Shown: in pieces, positions 16,347 to 22,190 of the stretch
Layout of the letters: every line of letters begins with the position of its first letter
Numbering within the stretch: the first letter of the stretch is position 1
From: Sulfurimonas sp.
Lineage (GTDB): Bacteria > Campylobacterota > Campylobacteria > Campylobacterales > Sulfurimonadaceae
Assembly: GCA_021648465.1 (NCBI GenBank)
Contig: JAKISR010000029.1
Span: 1 to 22,190, forward strand
DNA length: 22,190 bases
Reading direction: 5' to 3'
Translations under genes and position numbers: made by a program
The notes under the pieces: model-generated
What the model was told of the DNA's origin: nothing
Databases searched by the model: none
What the model saw: the letters and a program-made list of their open reading frames with translations, nothing else

Positions 16347-17279
16347 TTATGGTAAATAAACTTTATCTAAAAGCTCACTGTACTCACTTTCAACTTCACT
16401 GTCTAAAGTTATTCCACCACCACTCTTATAAATATATCCATCTTCATTTTTTTGAATAAAACGAATCATAACTCCACTATCAAATGTTTTACCATTATAA
16501 ATACCAAAAATACCACTAAAAAAATCTCTATCATAATTCTCAATATGCTTAATTATATCTATCGTGCTTTTTTTTGGTGTTCCACTTATGCTTCCTGCTG
16601 GTAAAAGTGCTTTTAGTATATCTCCTATTTTTTCGTGCCAATCACTGCCAATCTCTCCACTTATATGAGAACTAATGTGAAGAAGTTTTTTATCCCCAGC
16701 CTCTACCTCTTCAACATATCTAAAATTCTCTACTTTTACATCTTTTGCCACGATTGATAAATCATTTCTAAGTAAATCAACAACCATTATATGCTCAGCT
16801 ATCTCTTTTTTATTGTTTAATATTTTCTCTTTTGCATTTGGCACGGAAGCATCAATAGTGCCTTTCATAGGATATGTATGAATTTTATCATCTTGTATCT
16901 GAATAAATTTTTCTGGAGAAAAACATACAAACTCATCTTTATATCTTAATTTATATTGTGCATTTGAACTTTTAAATATCTCTTTTAAAGTAAGATCTGT
17001 TTCTATTTGTGTTTCTTGAGTTAAGTTAAGTAAATATGTATCTCCAGATTTAATTTTTTGCTGTACAAAATCAAATTTTTTTTTATACTCTGTAAAACTT
17101 TGAGGATATTTTTTTAAAGTATTTTTATGTGCTTTAAAGGAGTTGTTTATTTTATACTCTATATCATTCTCTTCAAGCTTGTCTAAGGGTATAATTTTTA
17201 AATTTTGCACTTTAAAGTCACAAATAACTAAAAAAGATTTTCTATTTTTACCAAGAAAATTTAAATCACTAAATAACAT
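16347..17279 (-). CDS. pabB: Aminodeoxychorismate synthase component I (short form)
   Basis: PabB converts chorismate and ammonia to 4-amino-4-deoxychorismate for p-aminobenzoate and folate. PMKGT (residues 137-141) places a lysine, Lys139, where ADC synthases carry their nucleophile and anthranilate synthases carry alanine, so PabB is preferred to TrpE. Also present are SGDTYLLNLT (near 78), SPEKFI, VDLLRNDLS, PAGSISGTPK (the PGGSITGAPK motif in altered form) and FSGIFGIY. With 310 residues it lacks most of the N-terminal subdomain of the E. coli protein and has no fused PabC lyase; short forms like this occur in Campylobacterota and Bacteroidetes. The start overlaps the pyrB stop as TAATG. 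No pabA amidotransferase gene is in the window. Confidence 0.9.
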   Translation of the reverse strand: MLFSDLNFLGKNRKSFLVICDFKVQNLKIIPLDKLEENDIEYKINNSFKAHKNTLKKYPQSFTEYKKKFDFVQQKIKSGDTYLLNLTQETQIETDLTLKEIFKSSNAQYKLRYKDEFVCFSPEKFIQIQDDKIHTYPMKGTIDASVPNAKEKILNNKKEIAEHIMVVDLLRNDLSIVAKDVKVENFRYVEEVEAGDKKLLHISSHISGEIGSDWHEKIGDILKALLPAGSISGTPKKSTIDIIKHIENYDRDFFSGIFGIYNGKTFDSGVMIRFIQKNEDGYIYKSGGGITLDSEVESEYSELLDKVYLP

Positions 17280-18154
17280 TAGCTTTTCATAATCAATTTC
17301 TTAAGAACTGCCATTCTTATAGAAACACCATTTGAAACTTGTTGTAAAATTTTACATCTCTTATCTGCTAAAAGCTCATCACAAATATCTATATTTCTGT
17401 GTACTGGGCCTGGATGAAGTAACGCTATATCTCTATCTCCAATAAGCTCAGTTGTGATGCAAAAATCACTAGCATAATCTTTTAAAGATGCATAAGTTTG
17501 AGATGAATGTCTTTCTGTTTGAGTTCTTAAACTCATTATAACATCCACTTCATCAATTATTTCTGCTAAAAAATGAGTGGTTTTTAATTTTGTTTTTGGT
17601 AAAAACTGTGGTGGGGCTACTAAAATAACTTCCATCCCAAATCTACTTAATAACTCAATATTTGAATTTGCTACTCTTGAGTTTTTTATATCACCTACAA
17701 TCGCTATTTTTTTACCATTTAAATCACCAAAATGCTCTTTTAGTGTGAAAAGATCTAAAAGTGCTTGTGTTGGATGAGCATGTGCTCCATCTCCAGCATT
17801 GATTATAGAAGCTTTCGTATGGTTTGAAAGTATTTTTGGAACACCAGAGTTTTCATGTCTTACTATTATCGCATCTGGATTCATTGCATCTAAATTCATT
17901 GCAGTATCTACTAAAGTTTCACCTTTTTTAGTAGAACTTTTTGCAGCATCAAGATGAATAATTTCAGCACCCAACCTCTTTGCAGCTATTTCAAATGAAC
18001 TTTTTGTTCTAGTTGAATTTTCAAAAAAAAGTGTGATGATTATTTTATCTTGAAGAATTCTATTAAAACTTCCATCACTGAATTTTTTAGCATCTTCTAG
18101 TATTGTTTGAATCTCTTGTATTGTAAAATCATCTGTGCGGATTAAATGTTGCAT
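17279..18154 (-). CDS. pyrB: Aspartate carbamoyltransferase catalytic subunit
   Basis: PyrB joins carbamoyl phosphate and aspartate, the committed step of pyrimidine synthesis. Counted from ATG 18154 (291 residues), the carbamoyl phosphate loop STRT is at 47-50 in FFENSTRTKSSFE. SSTKKGETLVD supplies the lysine loop, HPTQALLDLFTL the middle motif, and LHPGPVHRNIDI the aspartate-side loop. The ATG has AAAGAG upstream; an in-frame TTG at 18181 would overlap bioD and lacks a ribosome site. No pyrI regulatory chain or inactive dihydroorotase gene is adjacent, so it may act as a simple trimer or with distant partners. It is 20 bases downstream of bioD and overlaps pabB by one base. Confidence 0.96.
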   Translation of the reverse strand: MQHLIRTDDFTIQEIQTILEDAKKFSDGSFNRILQDKIIITLFFENSTRTKSSFEIAAKRLGAEIIHLDAAKSSTKKGETLVDTAMNLDAMNPDAIIVRHENSGVPKILSNHTKASIINAGDGAHAHPTQALLDLFTLKEHFGDLNGKKIAIVGDIKNSRVANSNIELLSRFGMEVILVAPPQFLPKTKLKTTHFLAEIIDEVDVIMSLRTQTERHSSQTYASLKDYASDFCITTELIGDRDIALLHPGPVHRNIDICDELLADKRCKILQQVSNGVSIRMAVLKKLIMKS

Positions 18155-18174
18155 ATTGCTCTTTTTAAAATAAT

Positions 18175-18819
18175 TTAACAATTATACAAGACATCACAAA
18201 TAGTGTCAATATTTTCATTCACTTTTAATATTTTAAAATTTGCTTTTAAAAAATATGGCTCTGAAATTAAAGAAAATTTTTCATTTTTATCTCTAGAATT
18301 GAATGCAACAACATGTTTTATATTTTCATTTTCAAGTGCTTTTTTACTCAAAAGTGTATCATTAATACAACCAAGTGAGCAATGAGTAACTAAAAGTGCT
18401 GTGGCTTGAAGATATTTTATCAAGTCAATTATCATATATTCATCATCAAGAGGAACATATAATCCACCAGCTCCCTCTATAAAAAGAATATCACAAAGTT
18501 TTTCAATTTTTTCAATTGCTAAATCTATTTTTTTTAAATCTAGCTTAGCAAAATCTGATGAAATATATGGAGCCGCTGGTAATTTATAAGTAATAGGAAC
18601 TATATCTTTAACAGATATATCTTTAAATTCAAGATTTAAGTTTTTTACACATTCTAAAAGACTATTTCCATCTAAAGCTGTATTATTTACTCCTGTTTCA
18701 ACAGGTTTTATTACTCCAACTCTATATCCTCTAGACGCGAACTCTTTTAAAAGAAGTTTTGTTGTGTATGTTTTACCAATATCTGTATTTGTAGCCGTTA
18801 CAAAAATTCGTTTTGTCAT
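18175..18819 (-). CDS. bioD: Dethiobiotin synthetase
   Basis: BioD uses ATP and CO2 to close the ureido ring of 7,8-diaminopelargonate, the next-to-last step of biotin synthesis. The 214-residue product has the P-loop TNTDIGKT with Lys16 and the substrate-binding VIKPVETGV near residue 37. It also has EGAGGLYVPLDDEYMIIDL, with the acidic metal and ATP site, and a nucleotide-specificity asparagine in AFNSRD. The ATG has AGGG upstream. It heads the minus-strand run and is divergent from clpS across 55 bases. No other bio gene is present here. Length and motifs are normal. Confidence 0.95.
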   Translation of the reverse strand: MTKRIFVTATNTDIGKTYTTKLLLKEFASRGYRVGVIKPVETGVNNTALDGNSLLECVKNLNLEFKDISVKDIVPITYKLPAAPYISSDFAKLDLKKIDLAIEKIEKLCDILFIEGAGGLYVPLDDEYMIIDLIKYLQATALLVTHCSLGCINDTLLSKKALENENIKHVVAFNSRDKNEKFSLISEPYFLKANFKILKVNENIDTICDVLYNC

Positions 18820-18833
18820 TATCCCTACTTTTG

Positions 18834-18867
18834 CTATAATTAAATAATACTAATCTATCAATTATAG
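18834..18867. promoter_or_regulatory. Face-to-face bioD and clpS promoters forming an inverted repeat
   Basis: CTATAATT (18834-18841) and AATTATAG (18860-18867) are exact inverted copies 18 bases apart. The left copy is a -10 box for clpS on the plus strand (TATAAT 18835-18840). The right copy, read on the minus strand, is a -10 box for bioD (18866-18861). Predicted starts are near 18847 and 18854, so both polymerases would occupy the same DNA and the short leaders would overlap. No -35 elements are clear. AGGA before clpS and AGGG before bioD are suitable ribosome sites. Confidence 0.5.
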
Positions 18868-18874
18868 GAAAATT

Positions 18875-19174
18875 ATGGCAACAAATACAGATTTAGAACT
18901 CATTGAAGAGACACTTATAAAACATCCGAAAAAATATAAAGTTTTAATTTTAAATGATGACTATACATCTGTGGAGTTTGTAATTGAAATTCTTATAAGT
19001 ATTTTTCATAAAAGCTATAAAGAAGCTGAGTTAATTACATTAGAAGTGCATAAACAAGAAAAAGGTGTTTGTGGAATTTACACAAATGAAATTGCAGAAA
19101 CAAAAATAATGCAGGTACATAAAAAAGCTAGAGAAAGTGGTTTTCCACTAAGAGCTCAAAAGGAAGAAGAGTAA
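18875..19174 (+). CDS. clpS: ClpA adaptor ClpS (N-degron recognition)
   Basis: ClpS binds proteins with bulky hydrophobic N-terminal residues and hands them to ClpA-ClpP. The 99-residue product aligns to E. coli ClpS without gaps in the core: YKVLILNDDYTSVEF carries the pocket residues Asn27, Asp28 and Asp29, and His59 matches His66. CGIYTNEIAETK also matches. The gatekeeper Met40 of E. coli is Val33 here, which may widen the pocket to beta-branched residues. The N-terminal extension is short (about 20 residues) but contains the acidic segment needed to engage ClpA. Its stop overlaps the clpA start (TAATG). It is the first gene of clpS-clpA-aat. Confidence 0.96.
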   Translation: MATNTDLELIEETLIKHPKKYKVLILNDDYTSVEFVIEILISIFHKSYKEAELITLEVHKQEKGVCGIYTNEIAETKIMQVHKKARESGFPLRAQKEEE

Positions 19175-21366
19175 TGATTAGTTCATCACTAAATGATATT
19201 TTTCAAAAATCAATTTTATATGCAAAAGAGTTAAAACATGAATACATAACTATTGAACATGTTTTTTATCAACTACTGAGTTCTACTGATGGTGCAAAAA
19301 TCATCTTTGCATGTGGCGGAGATGTTGATAAAATGAAAGAGTTAATTAAAAACTATATCTATACAAATATTGACCCTCTTCCTCAAGGTATTAATATTGA
19401 CCCATTTGAGAGTGTAGCTCTCTCAAGACTTATTGATTCAATGATAAAACATATACAAAGTTCCCAACAAAATAGTGCTGGTATAGGTGATTTACTTGCT
19501 GCATTATTTAATGAAGAGAATACTTTTACATATATGCTTTTAATTCAATACCATATATCAAGGTTAGATATTTTAGAAATTATCTCACATAATGATACAG
19601 AAATTATTGAAAATGAAAAAGAATCATATCTTGATAAATATTCAATAAACCTACTTCAAAAAGCAAAAGATGGAAAAATTGATCCTGTAATAGGACGAGA
19701 AGATGAGATACAAAGAGTAACTCAAATTTTATGTAGAAGAAAAAAGAATAATCCTATTTTAGTTGGTGAAGCTGGAGTAGGTAAAACTGCTATTGCAGAA
19801 GGTTTAGCATTAAATATAGTATTTGGCAATGTTCCAAGTATTATAAAAAAATCTCAACTTTATGCACTTGATTTAAGTGCTATGCTTGCTGGAACAAAAT
19901 ATAGAGGAGACTTTGAAAAGAGATTAAAAGGTATTATGGATGAATTACAATCAATCCCAAATGCAATTCTTTTTATTGATGAGATTCATACTCTAATTGG
20001 AGCAGGTGCTACAAGTGGAACTATGGATGCAGCGAACCAGCTTAAACCAGCTCTTGCTTCTGGTGAACTACGATGTATGGGAGCAACTACGTTTGCGGAA
20101 TATAGAAATGGTTTTGAAAAAGACAAAGCTCTTAGTAGAAGATTTGCAAAAGTAGATATAAATGAGCCATCAGTAAAAACAACAATTAAAATTTTAAAAG
20201 GCTTAAAAAGTAAATATGAAGGGCATCATGAAGTAAAATATACAAATAAAGCACTAAAGTCTGCTGTTGAACTTTCTAAAAGACATATTACTGATAGATT
20301 TTTACCTGATAAAGCAATAGATCTTATAGATGAAACTGCCGCTTCTTTTCATTTAAAAAAATCAAAAAGAAAAACTGTTCATTCCCTAGATATAGAAAAA
20401 ACAATTTCAAGAATTATTGGTATCTCTAACTCAAAGATTAATAAAAATGAAACTAAGTCACTTGAGAATCTAGAATTTAATTTACAAAAAATGATTATAG
20501 GGCAAGAGAGCGCTGTTTATGAAGTTAGCAAATCTATAAAAATTTCAAAAGCTGGATTAACTCCCGAAGCTAAACCAATAGCATCTTTTCTTTTCTCAGG
20601 ACCAACAGGTGTTGGAAAAACAGAACTTGCAATTTCTCTTAGTAAAGTATTGGATATAAATTTTGAACAATTTGATATGAGTGAATATATGGAAAAACAC
20701 TCTCTTAGCCGGCTAGTGGGTGCTCCTCCAGGTTATATAGGGTTTGAACAAGGTGGGCTTCTTACAGAAGCTATCAAAAAACACCCGTATACTGTACTAC
20801 TATTAGATGAGATTGAAAAAGCACACCCTGATTTAATTAATATTTTACTTCAAATTATGGATAGTGCAACTTTAACAGATAACAATGGCTATAAAGCAAA
20901 TTTTCAAAATGTAATAATGATTATGACATCAAATATTGGAGCAAATTCTAGAAAAGTTATGGGATTCAATAAAGACAGTTCTCTATCTCAAAATGAAGAA
21001 TTAAAATCATTCTTTACCCCAGAATTTAGAAATAGATTAGATGCTATTGTAGAATTTGAACAGCTTGATATTAAAGCCATAAAAGATATAGTTAAAAAAT
21101 TTATAAGTGAGTTAAATAAAGAGCTTAAAAAGAAAAAAATAACTATAAAAATTGATGCTAAAGCGATAAATTTTATTACTAAAAGTGCCTATTCAGTAGA
21201 AATGGGTGCAAGACCATTAAAAAGATATATACAAAATAATATTACAAATAAATTGAGTGATGAGATATTATTTGGTAAACTTAAAAACGGTGGTATTGTA
21301 AAAGTATCATTTACTAAAGAGTTATTATTAGAGTTTATTAATGATACCACAACTATCAAAGAATGA
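19174..21366 (+). CDS. clpA: ATP-dependent Clp protease ATP-binding subunit ClpA
   Basis: ClpA is a two-ring AAA+ unfoldase that feeds ClpP. The 730-residue product has an N-terminal Clp_N repeat domain (1 to about 140) for ClpS docking. D1 has Walker A GEAGVGKT at 198-205 and Walker B LFIDEIHTLIGAG. D2 has Walker A GPTGVGKT at 476-483, LLLDEIEKAH, and the sensor-2 region GARPLKRYIQ. The ClpP-docking loop reads MGF (596-598) where E. coli has IGL, so ClpP coupling is likely kept. There is no ClpB/ClpC-type middle domain. The spacing to clpS (one-base overlap) and to aat (26-base overlap) indicates one transcript. It is close to the 758 residues of E. coli ClpA. Confidence 0.97.
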   Translation: MISSSLNDIFQKSILYAKELKHEYITIEHVFYQLLSSTDGAKIIFACGGDVDKMKELIKNYIYTNIDPLPQGINIDPFESVALSRLIDSMIKHIQSSQQNSAGIGDLLAALFNEENTFTYMLLIQYHISRLDILEIISHNDTEIIENEKESYLDKYSINLLQKAKDGKIDPVIGREDEIQRVTQILCRRKKNNPILVGEAGVGKTAIAEGLALNIVFGNVPSIIKKSQLYALDLSAMLAGTKYRGDFEKRLKGIMDELQSIPNAILFIDEIHTLIGAGATSGTMDAANQLKPALASGELRCMGATTFAEYRNGFEKDKALSRRFAKVDINEPSVKTTIKILKGLKSKYEGHHEVKYTNKALKSAVELSKRHITDRFLPDKAIDLIDETAASFHLKKSKRKTVHSLDIEKTISRIIGISNSKINKNETKSLENLEFNLQKMIIGQESAVYEVSKSIKISKAGLTPEAKPIASFLFSGPTGVGKTELAISLSKVLDINFEQFDMSEYMEKHSLSRLVGAPPGYIGFEQGGLLTEAIKKHPYTVLLLDEIEKAHPDLINILLQIMDSATLTDNNGYKANFQNVIMIMTSNIGANSRKVMGFNKDSSLSQNEELKSFFTPEFRNRLDAIVEFEQLDIKAIKDIVKKFISELNKELKKKKITIKIDAKAINFITKSAYSVEMGARPLKRYIQNNITNKLSDEILFGKLKNGGIVKVSFTKELLLEFINDTTTIKE

Positions 21367-22030
21367 AATAAAATTTCCTAACCCTAGTGATGCAAATGAA
21401 GATGGTATTGTTGCTTGGGGAGGAGATTTAAACCCATCAAGATTAATTTATGCATATCAAAGTGGTATATTTCCATGGTATTCAAAAGGTGATCCAATTA
21501 TTTGGTGGTCAACTAATCCAAGACTAATTATGGAGCTAGAAGATTTTAAAATAAGTAATTCACTAAAAAAAAGTATTAAAAAATTTAATTATAAATTTGA
21601 TTCTAACTTTTTACAAGTTATCAGAAATTGTCGTGATATCTCAAGAGGTGATCAAAATGGAACTTGGATTCAAAATGATATCATTGCAGCATATAGTGAA
21701 TTATATTATATGGGAGTTGCACATAGTGTAGAAAGCTATCAAGATAATAAATTAGTTGGTGGTTTATATGGTGTTGTAGTCGGTAAAATTTTTTGTGGAG
21801 AATCCATGTTTTCCTTAGTAAGTGATGCTTCAAAATCGGCATATACAATATTAATTAAACATCTAAAAAAGTGGGGATATGACTTTATAGATTGTCAAGT
21901 ACCAACAGAGCATCTTAAAAGTTTAGGTGCTAAAGAGGTCTCAAGAGAATACTTTTTAAATAGATTAAAAAAAGTAAATATGGATAATATAGAACATCTC
22001 TGGAAAATTGATAAAAATCTAATAAAGTGA
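21341..22030 (+). CDS. aat: Leucyl/phenylalanyl-tRNA-protein transferase
   Basis: Aat moves Leu or Phe from aminoacyl-tRNA to proteins that start with Arg or Lys, making N-degrons for ClpS. The 229-residue product has WGGDLNPSRLIYAYQSGIFPWY, the tryptophan-rich DPIIWWSTNPR, GVVVGKIFCGESMFS with Glu154, and FIDCQVPTEHL with Gln186. These correspond to the E. coli catalytic pair Glu156 and Gln188 at the same 32-residue spacing. Its start lies 26 bases inside clpA, with GAG about eight bases upstream. It completes a substrate-tagging, recognition and unfolding set in one operon. Confidence 0.96.
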   Translation: MIPQLSKNEIKFPNPSDANEDGIVAWGGDLNPSRLIYAYQSGIFPWYSKGDPIIWWSTNPRLIMELEDFKISNSLKKSIKKFNYKFDSNFLQVIRNCRDISRGDQNGTWIQNDIIAAYSELYYMGVAHSVESYQDNKLVGGLYGVVVGKIFCGESMFSLVSDASKSAYTILIKHLKKWGYDFIDCQVPTEHLKSLGAKEVSREYFLNRLKKVNMDNIEHLWKIDKNLIK

Positions 22031-22069
22031 AAACAGATAAAGTAAAGTTTTTTTACAAAGCAGTTGTCA

Positions 22070-22117
22070 AGTGCAAAGGTAAAATACACCAGTAGTGCAA
22101 ACTAAAAGTGCACCACT
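22070..22117. repeat. Three AGTGCA repeats with an imperfect dyad in the leader of the right-edge gene
   Basis: AGTGCAAA occurs at 22070-22077 and 22094-22101, and AGTGCACC at 22107-22114. The last two lie within an inverted repeat, AGTAGTGCA (22091-22099) and TGCACCACT (22109-22117), matching at eight of nine positions with a nine-base spacer. No T-run follows, so it is a poor terminator for aat. Its place 50-100 bases before the next ATG suits an operator. A weak -10-like GATACTAT lies at 22133-22140. The rest of 22031-22167 shows no gene. Confidence 0.4.
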
Positions 22118-22167
22118 TTATTAAGTAAAAAAGATACTATAGCTTCAAATAAATATTTGGAGTAAGT

Positions 22168-22190
22168 ATGATTGATAAAGAGGAATATAC
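22168..22190 (+). CDS. Start of an unidentified gene, cut by the window edge
   Basis: An ATG with GGAG at seven bases upstream begins MIDKEEY and stays open to the edge. Only seven full codons are visible, so no family can be named. The leader of 137 bases behind aat, with its own repeats and ribosome site, suggests an independently controlled gene and not a member of the clpS-clpA-aat operon. Confidence 0.5.

Noticed and set aside
22042..22056. GTAAA-TTTAC hairpin after aat as a terminator
   Set aside because: Only five pairs with a single G-C, and the T-run is in the loop rather than after the stem.
21895..22089. Minus-strand ORF of 64 codons over the end of aat
   Set aside because: Phe/Leu-rich reverse frame of AT-rich coding DNA; it overlaps an intact gene and has no ribosome site.

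Overview
The window is AT-rich chromosomal DNA of a Campylobacterota (epsilonproteobacterial) bacterium, most likely a Sulfurimonas-like free-living species. Three things point there. The block rplY-pth-lptG-lysA-HAD hydrolase-pheA-hisC-fliF-fliG-fliH-dxs has, from memory, the gene order of Campylobacter jejuni Cj0311-Cj0321. The histidine kinase has the AHQWRQPL H-box common in this phylum. Genes are extremely tightly packed and Shine-Dalgarno sites are short. No rRNA, tRNA or CRISPR was seen.

Layout. Positions 1-203 hold the 5' end of an insertion sequence: a transposase OrfA cut by the window edge, plus a putative terminal repeat. From 319 to 18819 every gene lies on the minus strand. In transcription order these are bioD, pyrB, pabB, a membrane histidine kinase, a four-helix membrane protein, tal, pilT, rplY, pth, lptG, lysA, a possible 26-residue ORF, a NagD-like HAD protein, pheA, hisC, fliF, fliG, fliH and dxs. 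Most junctions overlap or have gaps under 35 bases; longer gaps occur before rplY (67, with a good -10), before lysA (104, with a hairpin over the ribosome binding site) and between lysA and the HAD gene (91). Several starts are TTG or GTG with good Shine-Dalgarno spacing.

From 18875 to 22030 the plus strand carries clpS-clpA-aat, a compact N-degron degradation operon: Aat adds Leu/Phe to N-termini, ClpS recognises the degron, and ClpA unfolds the substrate for ClpP. bioD and clpS are fired by two face-to-face -10 boxes that form an exact inverted repeat. The last gene, starting at 22168, is cut by the edge and is preceded by a repeat-rich, operator-like leader.

Functionally, the minus-strand run mixes housekeeping metabolism (isoprenoid, histidine, phenylalanine, lysine, pyrimidine, folate and biotin precursors, pentose phosphate), translation (L25, peptidyl-tRNA hydrolase), LPS export and the flagellar MS-ring/C-ring base. 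The least ordinary parts are the very AT-rich sensor kinase plus membrane protein pair between pabB and tal, the HAD protein whose motif I reads DVQGT, ClpS with Val in place of the gatekeeper Met, and the small ORF between lysA and the HAD gene. I did not find a clearly new defence or mobile system.
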